The translations under genes were made by a program, and so were the position numbers. DNA of 64,000 nucleotides, taken from contig JAEBDY010000009.1 in assembly GCA_049997955.1 (NCBI GenBank), forward strand, positions 248,001 to 312,000. Reading direction: 5' to 3'. Positions within the stretch are counted from its first letter, which is position 1. The number at the start of each line of letters is the position of its first letter. This document shows, piece by piece, positions 39,601 through 45,858 of the stretch. The stretch comes from Umezawaea sp049997955. GTDB taxonomy: Bacteria; Actinomycetota; Actinomycetes; Mycobacteriales; Pseudonocardiaceae. Below the pieces are notes generated by a model that ran no database searches, was not told where the DNA came from, and saw nothing but the letters and a program-made list of their open reading frames with translations.

Positions 39601-41873
39601 TTGACGCGAACCTGGTGGAACAACTGCTGCGCCTGCTTGACCACCTTCGGCGTGAGTGCGCCGATCCTCGGAGACCCGTCCGGGTTGGTCTTGATCTTGC
39701 CGCCGTCCACCACGTGCTTGCGCACAGCACCCGCCAACGCCACGAGCGGAGCCACGTCCCCGGACACCGACACGTCCGCGAGCACCCCGAGCCTGGCCAC
39801 CAGCGGGCCTGCCAACTCGACCAGACCCCCGATCTGGGCACCTCTCGCGTGCCAGATGTTGCCTCGCCCGGAGCGCACGTCGGAGAGGGCGTCGTTCATC
39901 CACGCCTCACGTCGGCGCGCCAGTTCGTCGGCCGCTGTCGCGACGTCGTCGAGCCGGTGGCGCAACTGGTTGCGCGCGTCGGCCGTGAGCCGCTGCACGC
40001 CTTCGAACGCGCTGTGCCCCTTGAGCGGTGTATGCCGTGCGGATCCATCGGCCGCGGCCTTCTCCGCGTGCACGAGGTCGCTGAACCCGCGGGGGTCCGG
40101 CAGCGACGACAGGTCGACCAGACGGCCCGCCGACTCCGGCAGGTCGGCTTCGAGACCGGCGTCGACCAGGTATCCGTGCCACTCGCGGATCTCCGCCGCG
40201 CTCAGCGGCGCGGCGCTGTCGACAGGCACCTCGACGTGCTCGTCGAGCCAGGAGAACCGCGGAGCGTCCGCGGCGTGGGCGACGGCGATCTTCGCCAGTG
40301 TTCCCCGGTAGGCCGGTCGTTCGTGGTGGCGGACCTCGGATTCCCGGATCCCGACCAGTTCGCGGAAGATCAGGGCCCGCTGTCGCCGGAGCTGGTCGAT
40401 CGCCTCGACGCACGACCTCTCGACGGCGAGGGCCGCTGCCGGGTCGTGGTCCGCGGCGGTGGACGAGATGCGCTCGACGGCGACCTTGAGGTCCGACATG
40501 TCCTCCCGCGACGTGCCCACCACCGCGACGGACAGCGGTTTGATCTCCGCGGGGAGCTTGTCCCGGACCTCCTTCAACGCCCGGTCCGTGTGCGCGGTGA
40601 CCAGCACCCTCTTGCCCTGCGCCAAGAGGTGGGACAACAACGCGGCGGCGGTGTGGGTCTTGCCGGTTCCCGGCGGACCCTGCACCAAGACCTGCGCCTT
40701 GGTGTCGACCTGGCGGATGATGCGGAGCTGGGTCTCGTTGACGGGCAGCGGGAGGAACGGATCGCCGTCGACGGTGAACAGCGCGCCGTCCGTGCGGTCC
40801 TCCCCGACCGGTGGCGTGTGGTCGGGATCGATCAACGGCAGGACCCCGTCGGGAACCTCGCCGCTCTCCGTCAACTGGCCGATGATCGTCTGGAATATCT
40901 CGGTCAGTCCACGCTGGGAACGCTTGCGGAGGATCAGGGCGGGCGCGAACGCCGCGACCGCGTTCGGCGTGATGTCCGGGGCCACCTCGTCGTCGCGGTA
41001 CTCGGAATCGGGGTCGAGGGTGTGCACCAGGCGCCGGACCAGCACCGCCGAGGCTTCGCGGTCGAGTGGGTGTTCGACCAGCCGTCGGGCGTCGGCCTTG
41101 ACGTCGTTCAGGTGCGGTGACGTGGTGAGCCCGGGGTCCAGCATGTCCAGCTCGACCGTGACGGGTTCGAGCGCTTCCACCCGTTCCACGCGCAGGGTGC
41201 CGGTGTCGTCGTCGAACCGGATCGCGACGGGGAAGGTGAGGAGGTGCCGCTTGACCTGGTGGTGGCCGGGAGGCGCCCAGCTCAGACAACCGACCCCCAC
41301 CACGAGTTCCAGCTCCTCGGGGTGGCTGGTGACCGACATGTAGGTCGAGAACAGCTCGCCGTACAAGTCGCGAACCGGCCTGTCCACGAGGTCCTGTCGC
41401 GCCCACACCTGCCACCGCGACAGCCAGGCGGCGAAGTTCCGGCGGATCTCGGGGAGTTCGTCCAACGAGAGCTGCCGAGTCTTCTCGACACCGTCGACGG
41501 GACTCGCCTCCGGGTCCGGAACGCTGATGCGCGAACGAAGTTCCGGCGTCCGGTCCGGATCGTCGAGCGGCTCGGAAAGCCAGGGGGCGAGGTCCCCGTC
41601 GGGCGCGGGCGGAGCCGGGCGCACCACGCGGTCGACCGTCAGCACGGCGTCCACGGACTCCGGATCACCGTCACGACCCGCGCACCTCGCCGCGTCGTGC
41701 GGCGGCACGTCGGCCAGCCACAAGACCATCCCCTCGCGACGGTAGACGTCAACCGTGCGGGGCGACGTGGTCTTGAGCTGCTGGACCCTCGCCAGGAACT
41801 CGAAGAGTCGAGTGGCGCGGCGCACGAGCGGGTCGTCCGCCGTCGATACCGCATCGCGTTCCTGGTTCCGCAC
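36690..41873 (-). CDS. Giant SF1 (UPF1/Dna2-like) helicase with REase-like nuclease and DUF3320-like tail
   Basis: A 1,727-residue single-gene helicase-nuclease. Residues 1-370 are an N-terminal region without a known catalytic motif. Walker A QGPPGTGKTHTAA lies near 395-405. A long helical insertion (about 500-1050) splits the motor. Walker B IVDEASQAGLE is near 1083, motif III VVIGDDKQVSP near 1110, motif IV LTEHRRCVPEIIGF follows, and motif VI YNVAASRAKDQMW lies near 1327. A Vsr/MTES_1575-type nuclease domain spans about 1375-1480, with LDLVVVGGKSRLAVECDGDAWHG (core AVECDGDAWHG near 1430). A winged-helix tail resembling DUF3320 lies near 1590-1640. AGGAG stands 5 bases before GTG 41873. 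Related COG1112 helicases with nuclease modules occur in defence systems; none of the named systems I know has exactly this form. Confidence 0.85.
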   Translation of the reverse strand: MRNQERDAVSTADDPLVRRATRLFEFLARVQQLKTTSPRTVDVYRREGMVLWLADVPPHDAARCAGRDGDPESVDAVLTVDRVVRPAPPAPDGDLAPWLSEPLDDPDRTPELRSRISVPDPEASPVDGVEKTRQLSLDELPEIRRNFAAWLSRWQVWARQDLVDRPVRDLYGELFSTYMSVTSHPEELELVVGVGCLSWAPPGHHQVKRHLLTFPVAIRFDDDTGTLRVERVEALEPVTVELDMLDPGLTTSPHLNDVKADARRLVEHPLDREASAVLVRRLVHTLDPDSEYRDDEVAPDITPNAVAAFAPALILRKRSQRGLTEIFQTIIGQLTESGEVPDGVLPLIDPDHTPPVGEDRTDGALFTVDGDPFLPLPVNETQLRIIRQVDTKAQVLVQGPPGTGKTHTAAALLSHLLAQGKRVLVTAHTDRALKEVRDKLPAEIKPLSVAVVGTSREDMSDLKVAVERISSTAADHDPAAALAVERSCVEAIDQLRRQRALIFRELVGIRESEVRHHERPAYRGTLAKIAVAHAADAPRFSWLDEHVEVPVDSAAPLSAAEIREWHGYLVDAGLEADLPESAGRLVDLSSLPDPRGFSDLVHAEKAAADGSARHTPLKGHSAFEGVQRLTADARNQLRHRLDDVATAADELARRREAWMNDALSDVRSGRGNIWHARGAQIGGLVELAGPLVARLGVLADVSVSGDVAPLVALAGAVRKHVVDGGKIKTNPDGSPRIGALTPKVVKQAQQLFHQVRVNGLPPVTVGQLDDFLTWGEASRVLLSLDRAWPDTVPIPQEDTLHERLQWHITELDQLRRVLALGARLDEEVRLLVQAGLPRPDWNDLAGVRAYASLVDAAAAEDAWTAAVEPLRQVEQVLEESGRWSDSAPCTGRLSSAVLERDHDAYAVAHHRLERLWSVRGMVQRRDELAERLSVAAPGLRDAVEVDPFDSGWQDRLATFDLAWAWAASGAWVRSQESPDINALQAELNRIDDRIRGHVEVVAATRAWGHAVSPDRINGRAKADLAQYAQLVRRLGKGTGGYAAKRRAEIRQAMERCRPAVPVWIMPVYRIAEQLRIQPGMFDVVIVDEASQAGLESTFLQYLAPKIVVIGDDKQVSPAAVGVDQQQLRDLARQYLADDRYIASWQDPKRSLFDEAKMRFSGLLTLTEHRRCVPEIIGFSNRIAYEPDGIRLVPVRQYGADRLEPIKPVYLADGYVRGVTNKINPVEVDAIVDQVEKCVTDPRYDGLTFGVISLLGGAQAKMIEKRLLERLPRKEWLARDLRCGDAADFQGSERDVVFLSMVAAPEPGTRMGAMTMETYVQRYNVAASRAKDQMWLFHSVSLSDLGNSEDMRFQLLDYCYGVAKRADVEGASTGAVPEDVRVEPFDSLFEQRVFNRLHDRGYSVIPQFPAQGYRLDLVVVGGKSRLAVECDGDAWHGPDAYEKDLARQRDLERCGWKFFRVRESAFYVDKAAALEELWTVLEDLEIHPSGWTPEPSGVDDLVEPVVAARPEQHRPPALLEAAHPVPATPLDLPDVDEGPVQVVGEEPSVEVAPPVAASNGFLLDYDHFTGTLPTPVDASTAAVVEGLRAIVDVEGPMLGDRLHSVFVKASGGQKVGKLIAKSLNSAITVAVRQGVLVADSPLGEIGVKPRTYRLPTQPEVRPRRLGPRLLNQVPPRELAAVVSHVAERLGWDEQEALYRGALEVLGLTRLTSNVQEQFGSVLPLAKRD

Positions 41874-41946
41874 AGGTGCTCCTGATCATCCCGCCGGCCC
41901 CGATGCGGGCCATGAACACCTCATCGGCGGAAGATCACCTTCGTTA

Positions 41947-41986
41947 CGACCTCGTCGTCGGTTCAACTGAACAGGGGACGAGGTCG
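41947..41986 (-). terminator. Hairpin between HxlR and helicase genes
   Basis: CGACCTCGTC (41947-41956) pairs exactly with 41977-41986 around a 20-base loop, 30 bases past the HxlR stop on the minus strand. It probably separates the HxlR transcript from the helicase gene, which has its own ribosome-binding site 60 bases further on. Confidence 0.5.
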
Positions 41987-42015
41987 ACCTGGAGGACCGA
42001 AGGGGTGGCCCGGGA

Positions 42016-42420
42016 CTAGCGCCCCTTGGCCTCGTCGTACCTGGCGTTGGCCGCGACCACTTCGGGCATCTGCCCCTCGACGAAGTCGATCAACCCCAAC
42101 AACAGCCCGGCGACCTTCTCCCCGCTCGGCGTGAGGCTGTACTCGACCTTCGGCGGAATCGTCGGCTGCGCCTCGCGAACCACGAACCCGTCCCGCTCCA
42201 GGGCTTGCAGGGTCTGCGCGAGCATCTTCTCGCTCACCCCGTCGACCCGACGGCGCAACGCGTTGAAGCGCAGGGTGCCGTCCCGCAGCGCGACCATCGC
42301 CAGGATTCCCCACCGGCCGGTCAGGTGCTCGAGCGTCGCCCGCGAGGTGCACGCCTTGGCGAACACGTCGAACACCAGTCGTGCGTGCTCGTCATGCGCC
42401 TGACCAGACGTTTCGCTCAT
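42016..42420 (-). CDS. HxlR-family transcriptional regulator
   Basis: A 134-residue winged-helix protein. The family core is LTGRWGILAMVALRDGTLRFNALRRRVDGVSEKML (in parts: LTGRWGILAMVALRDG, then LRFNALRRRVDGVSEKML), then TLQALERDGFVVREA and the wing VEYSLTPSGEKV. A cysteine near residue 24 (AKACTSRATLE) sits where redox-sensing HxlR members carry theirs, so thiol or quinone sensing is possible. ATG 42420 is preferred over the upstream start at 42447. It is divergent from an NmrA-type reductase, a common pairing for quinone or aldehyde stress. Confidence 0.87.
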   Translation of the reverse strand: MSETSGQAHDEHARLVFDVFAKACTSRATLEHLTGRWGILAMVALRDGTLRFNALRRRVDGVSEKMLAQTLQALERDGFVVREAQPTIPPKVEYSLTPSGEKVAGLLLGLIDFVEGQMPEVVAANARYDEAKGR

Positions 42421-42478
42421 GCTTTTACGGTACCTCGCGCGCAGCACGATCCAACGTGACCGTACTCACTCACAGTTG

Positions 42479-42499
42479 GCACTTTCTAGAAGTTAGTGC
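42479..42499. promoter_or_regulatory. HxlR operator candidate
   Basis: GCACT (42479-42483) and AGTGC (42495-42499) flank a TTCTAGAA palindrome within the 121-base divergent region, giving a 21-base site. The spacing and location fit an HxlR-type dimer site. Confidence 0.5.
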
Positions 42500-42541
42500 A
42501 ATCTATGGGTAAGCGAAGACCTGCCACGAGGAGCAAGCACC

Positions 42542-43396
42542 ATGATCGTTATCACCGGAGCAACCGGCCACCTGGGCAAACTGGTGGTGGAGGGCCTTCT
42601 CCAGAAGGTCCCGGCGGGCGAGATCGTCGCCGCCGTCCGCACCCCCGAGAAGGCCGCAGACCTGGCCGCCCGCGGCGTGCAGGTCAGGAAGGCCGACTAC
42701 TCCGACCCCGCCGGCCTCGCCGAGGCGTTCGCGGGAGCGGACAAGATCCTGCTCATCTCCAGCCCCGAGGTGGGCCAACGCGTGCCCCAGCACACCGCGG
42801 TCGTCAACGCCGCGAAGGAAGTGGGAGCAACCCACCTCCTCTACACCAGCATCCTGTTCGCGGACACCTCGACGATGCTCCTGGCCGCCGACCACAAGGC
42901 CACCGAGCAGGCCGTCCGCGACTCCGGCATCCCCTTCACGTTCCTCAGGAACGGCTGGTACACCGAGAACTACGCCCCGACCATCGCCCAGGCCTTGGAA
43001 ACGGGTTCGTTCGCGGGCAGCGCGGGCGACGGCGAACTGGGCGCCGCCCCTCGCGCCGACTACGCCGACGCAGCGGTAGCCGCCCTCACCACCGAGGGCC
43101 ACGAGGGCAAGGTCTACGAACTGGCGGCCGACACGTCGTGGAGCTACGCCGACCTGGCAGCAGAACTCTCCACGGCAACCGGCAAGACCATCACCTACCA
43201 GAACGTCCCCGCGGAACAGCACGTGCAAATCCTGACCAGCGCAGGCGTCCCGGAAACCTTCGCCAAGATCCTCGCGGACTCCGACCGAGGCATCGCAGAC
43301 GGCGAACTGTCCACCACCACCCACGACCTCAGCACCCTCGCAGGCAAGCCCACCACCCCACTACGCGAAGTGGTTGCCCTGCTCCTGAAGGGCTGA
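42542..43396 (+). CDS. NmrA/QOR2-type NAD(P)H-binding reductase
   Basis: A 284-residue atypical short-chain dehydrogenase. The Rossmann motif ITGATGHLGKLVV begins at residue 4. The usual YxxxK pair is absent, as in the NmrA/quinone oxidoreductase 2 group; the substrate side carries FTFLRNGWYTENYAP. Relatives reduce quinones or azo compounds with NADPH. GAGGAG stands 8 bases before ATG 42542. It is divergent from HxlR, which probably represses it until an electrophile arrives. A 13-bp terminator follows. Confidence 0.88.
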   Translation: MIVITGATGHLGKLVVEGLLQKVPAGEIVAAVRTPEKAADLAARGVQVRKADYSDPAGLAEAFAGADKILLISSPEVGQRVPQHTAVVNAAKEVGATHLLYTSILFADTSTMLLAADHKATEQAVRDSGIPFTFLRNGWYTENYAPTIAQALETGSFAGSAGDGELGAAPRADYADAAVAALTTEGHEGKVYELAADTSWSYADLAAELSTATGKTITYQNVPAEQHVQILTSAGVPETFAKILADSDRGIADGELSTTTHDLSTLAGKPTTPLREVVALLLKG

Positions 43397-43409
43397 CCCA
43401 CACCCACTC

Positions 43410-43442
43410 CAATGGCCGTCCCGTTCACCGGGGCGGCCATTG
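43410..43442 (+). terminator. Terminator of the NmrA-type gene
   Basis: A 13-bp stem (43410-43422 with 43430-43442, one G-U) starts 13 bases past the stop codon; the loop is GTTCACC. Confidence 0.75.
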
Positions 43443-43531
43443 ACGTTCTCAGGCAATCATCACTGGCCGAATCCGCAGGATGAGGACTACGATTCAGATG
43501 ATCTTGAACAACTCACCCCTGCCAAAACCAG

Positions 43532-43606
43532 TGGGGCAGGTGGGGTTCGAACCCACGACCTGACGGATTATGAGTCCGCTGCTCTGACCAGCTGAGCTAC
43601 TGCCCC
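43532..43606 (-). tRNA. tRNA-Met (anticodon CAT)
   Basis: A 75-base cloverleaf on the minus strand. The acceptor stem GGGGCAG pairs with CTGCCCC, discriminator A; the D stem is GCTC/GAGC; the anticodon loop CTCATAA gives CAT; the T arm is GTGGG-TTCGAAC-CCCAC. CCA is not encoded. The anticodon arm GCGGA...TCCGT resembles elongator Met; an Ile tRNA with lysidine-modified CAT is the alternative. Confidence 0.92.
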
Positions 43607-43813
43607 TTGCACGTGTCGCAGCCCACCTGGAACGCGGGTTGCGCTGCCGCGCTGTGGAGAGTACCGATCACCGGTGCGCGCGTCTCAAGAACCTCTGGTA
43701 CTTCGGTTGCCGATGTGGTTCGGGGTGACGTGTGGGGAGAATTCGCCTGATCGTGTGACAAAGCTGATTGCGGGGCGGGGTGGATGGGTACCCGGTGCTC
43801 ATGAACGAGAAAA

Positions 43814-43835
43814 CCCCAGGTCCGGGGACCTGGGG
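43814..43835 (-). terminator. Intrinsic terminator of tRNA-Asn
   Basis: CCCCAGGTCC (43814-43823) pairs exactly with 43826-43835. On the minus strand it lies 12 bases past the tRNA-Asn 3' end and is followed by TTTT, the classic arrangement. Confidence 0.8.
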
Positions 43836-43847
43836 CCGTCTGACTTG

Positions 43848-43919
43848 CTCCCCCTACTGGATTCGAACCAGTAACCCTTCGATTAACAGTCGAATGCTCT
43901 GCCATTGAGCTAAGGGGGA
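43848..43919 (-). tRNA. tRNA-Asn (anticodon GTT)
   Basis: A 72-base cloverleaf on the minus strand. The acceptor stem TCCCCCT pairs with AGGGGGA, discriminator G; the D stem is GCTC/GAGC; the anticodon loop CTGTTAA gives GTT; the T arm is ACTGG-TTCGAAT-CCAGT. CCA is not encoded. It lies 241 bases upstream of tRNA-Met in transcription order, with a terminator between. Confidence 0.95.
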
Positions 43920-44053
43920 ATGTTCTGTTGTTCCGCCTGGCCTCTTCGGCCTGACAGGTGAGAACTCTAGCGCATCCGGATCGGGGTTCGCACACACCCC
44001 CCTCCGATGCGACAAGATGGGTGCGACCAGGCACGACACGAGAGGAGACCTCG

Positions 44054-44284
44054 ATGAAGGGCATCCTGTTGGGCGCCGCTGTCGGCTACGTGTTGGGCGC
44101 ACGGGCCGGACGTGGGCGGTATGACCAGATTGTCCGGACCTACCGGCGGCTCGCGGATCACCCCGCTGTGCAGGGCGCGGCTGGGATCGTGCGGGCCAAG
44201 GTTGGGGAGAAAACGGGGTTCGGACAGCGGGCCCACACGAACGGGCACGCGCCACGGCGGGAGTCGGTGATCCCGCGGGCCTAG
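44054..44284 (+). CDS. Small conserved actinobacterial protein, YtxH-like
   Basis: A 76-residue protein. The N-terminal GILLGAAVGYVLGARAGRGRYDQI is a short glycine-rich hydrophobic segment plus the conserved ARAGRGRYDQ block seen in small actinobacterial proteins often called YtxH-like. A basic disordered tail follows. It may sit at the membrane; its role is unknown. AGGAG lies 8 bases before ATG 44054. The UUCG-hairpin repeats begin 30 bases after its stop. Confidence 0.75.
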   Translation: MKGILLGAAVGYVLGARAGRGRYDQIVRTYRRLADHPAVQGAAGIVRAKVGEKTGFGQRAHTNGHAPRRESVIPRA

Positions 44285-44310
44285 GCGTGAACCCGCCGGA
44301 GGTGATCACA

Positions 44311-44505
44311 GGTCGCCTTCGGCGGGGTAAGGCCGTCGGTTGAGGGTCGCCTTCGGCGGGGTGATGTCGGTCAAGGGGTGCCTTCGGCGAGCAGTGCCAG
44401 CGGTCACGGGTCGCCTTCGGCGAGGTGGTGGCAGTGGCCAAGGGACCCAGTGCCGGTGGTCAAGGGTCGCCTTCGGCGGCTGGAGGTCGAAGGTCGCCTT
44501 CGGCG
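44311..44505. repeat. Six imperfect repeats encoding UUCG-tetraloop hairpins
   Basis: The core CGCCTTCGGCG, an 11-base hairpin with a C(UUCG)G tetraloop, occurs at 44314-44324, 44348-44358, 44379-44389 (first base T), 44412-44422, 44468-44478 and 44495-44505. Each is preceded by GGT or GGGT. Spacing varies from 27 to 56 bases. They fill the gap between the convergent small gene and tam. They are not CRISPR: units are too short and spacers too uneven. Read in one frame they give PPKAT-type repeats, which I take as a by-product. Confidence 0.8.
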
Positions 44506-44550
44506 GCGGAGTTGTGCGGCTGGAGAAGTCGGCGAAGGTCGCTCGACTGG

Positions 44551-45300
44551 CTACCGCACGCGGGCCACGGCGAAGACGCGGCGGAACGGGAACCACGTGG
44601 CGCCGTCCGCTCGTTGCGGGTAGGCCTCGCGGAGCTTCGGGGCCAGGTCGGCGCGGAACGCTTCCCAGGCTTCGTCGTCCAGCCTGGCGCGCACCGGGCG
44701 CAGGGCGGTACCCGTGATCCACTCCAGGACGGCGTCAGGGCCCCGCAAGGCCTGCACGTAGGTCGTCTCCCAGGCATCCACCTCGCAGCCCTCCAAGAGG
44801 TCCGCGTAGCCCGCGGGATCCAGTACCGGGCTCTGGTCACCGAGGACATCGGTCAAGTCGCTCCAGCCCGCTTCGATCTGCGCGCGGACGAGGGTGTGCG
44901 ACGGGCTCTGGAAGTTGCCGGGGACCTGCATGGCCAGCCAGGCGCCGCTCGGCAGTTCGGCCACCCAGCGGCGGAGCAGGTCCGGGTGGGTCGGCAGCCA
45001 CTGGAGCACGGCGTTGGTCACGACCACGTCGGTGTCGGGTGCCGGGGACCACGTCGCGGCGTCCGCGACGTGGGCGTCCAAGCCCCGCGCGCGGGCCGCC
45101 TCCACCATTTCCGGGGAGGAGTCGAAGGCCTCCAGGACGGCGTTCGGCCAGCGGGCCGCGAGGGTCTCCGTGAGGTTGCCGGGGCCGCAGCCCAGGTCGA
45201 CCACCCGGCGGGGGTCGGTGGCGGAGATCCTCGCCACCAGCTCGTGGAACGGCCTGGACCGGTGGTCGGCGAAGGCCAGGTACTTCGTGGGGTCCCACAT
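44551..45300 (-). CDS. tam: Trans-aconitate 2-methyltransferase
   Basis: A 249-residue class I methyltransferase. The N-terminal MWDPTKYLAFADHRSRPFHELVARI is the Tam signature; SAM motif I is VVDLGCGPGNLTETLA; motif II includes VVVTNAVLQWLPTHPDLL. The C-terminal EWITGTALRPVRARL is also typical. It methylates trans-aconitate formed spontaneously from cis-aconitate, relieving inhibition of the citric acid cycle. ATG 45300 begins the conserved block. Two TetR-type operators fill the 46 bases upstream. Confidence 0.92.
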   Translation of the reverse strand: MWDPTKYLAFADHRSRPFHELVARISATDPRRVVDLGCGPGNLTETLAARWPNAVLEAFDSSPEMVEAARARGLDAHVADAATWSPAPDTDVVVTNAVLQWLPTHPDLLRRWVAELPSGAWLAMQVPGNFQSPSHTLVRAQIEAGWSDLTDVLGDQSPVLDPAGYADLLEGCEVDAWETTYVQALRGPDAVLEWITGTALRPVRARLDDEAWEAFRADLAPKLREAYPQRADGATWFPFRRVFAVARVR

Positions 45301-45314
45301 CGCGCACCTCCAAA

Positions 45315-45348
45315 CAGTACGTTCGTACTGTAACAGTACGCGCGTACT
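45315..45348. promoter_or_regulatory. Twin TetR-type operators before tam
   Basis: CAGTACG-TT-CGTACTG (45315-45330) and AGTACGC-GCGTACT (45335-45348) are perfect palindromes sharing AGTACG/CGTACT arms, with centres 19 bases apart. They occupy the gap upstream of tam and touch the stop of the gene before it. No TetR gene lies next to them. Confidence 0.75.
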
Positions 45349-45856
45349 ACTCGGAAGGCTTCAGGTCCTTGATCTTGGCGGCCACGCCCGCCGCGATGTC
45401 GCGGACCGCGTCCAGGTCGGCGTCGGGGTCCGGGCGGACCTGGAGCACCACCCCGCCGCGGCCGGAGACCTTGCGCTGGAGGTACCAGGCGCCGCCGATG
45501 TGGTGCTTGCTCTTGAACGACGCGGTGACCCTGGTGTGCACGACCTCGGGCACCTTGCCCGGCTCCTCCAGCACGAACCGCTGCGGCGGCAGGTCGCGGA
45601 GCAGCACGGCGTCGCCCGCCTCGCCGTCCTCCTCCGCCTCGACGACCGCGAGGGCGTTGCCGCCCCACGTGGCCTTGCTGATCAGGTGCCAGCCGACGCG
45701 GCGCGGACCCGGCAGCCACAGGCCGAGGGACGTCGCGACCAGGTGACCGCCGCCGCGCACGGACGCGTGGGCGATCACGGCCTCCTCACCCTCCAGCGAA
45801 CCGGTGAAGTCGGCGGGCAGGCCTTGCTTGAACAGCTTGCGCCACAGGGCGTTCAT
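45347..45856 (-). CDS. Conserved hypothetical protein downstream of dnaG
   Basis: A 169-residue soluble protein, predicted mostly beta (HLVATSLGLWLPGPRRVGWHLISKATW) with a C-terminal helix (LDAVRDIAAGVAAKIKDLKPSE). No catalytic motif is visible. The PH-like alternation of strands and final helix suggests a small PH/GRAM-type fold, which is inference. GGAGG lies 9 bases before ATG 45856. The gene starts 2 bases after the dnaG stop, so the two form an operon. Confidence 0.75.
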   Translation of the reverse strand: MNALWRKLFKQGLPADFTGSLEGEEAVIAHASVRGGGHLVATSLGLWLPGPRRVGWHLISKATWGGNALAVVEAEEDGEAGDAVLLRDLPPQRFVLEEPGKVPEVVHTRVTASFKSKHHIGGAWYLQRKVSGRGGVVLQVRPDPDADLDAVRDIAAGVAAKIKDLKPSE

Positions 45857-45858
45857 CT

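Noticed and set aside
38370..41120. 916-residue plus-strand reading frame opposite the helicase
   Set aside because: It is an antisense shadow of the helicase gene with no family motif and His/Arg/Gly-rich noise composition.
43532..43919. tRNA-linked integration site
   Set aside because: Both tRNA genes are intact, with no integrase or duplicated tRNA end nearby.
44311..44505. CRISPR array
   Set aside because: The repeated unit is only 11-17 bases, spacers are uneven (27-56 bases) and no cas gene is present.
44306..44722. Minus-strand proteins with PPKAT repeats
   Set aside because: The repeats are the translation of the UUCG-hairpin DNA units, and the frame overlaps tam in another register.
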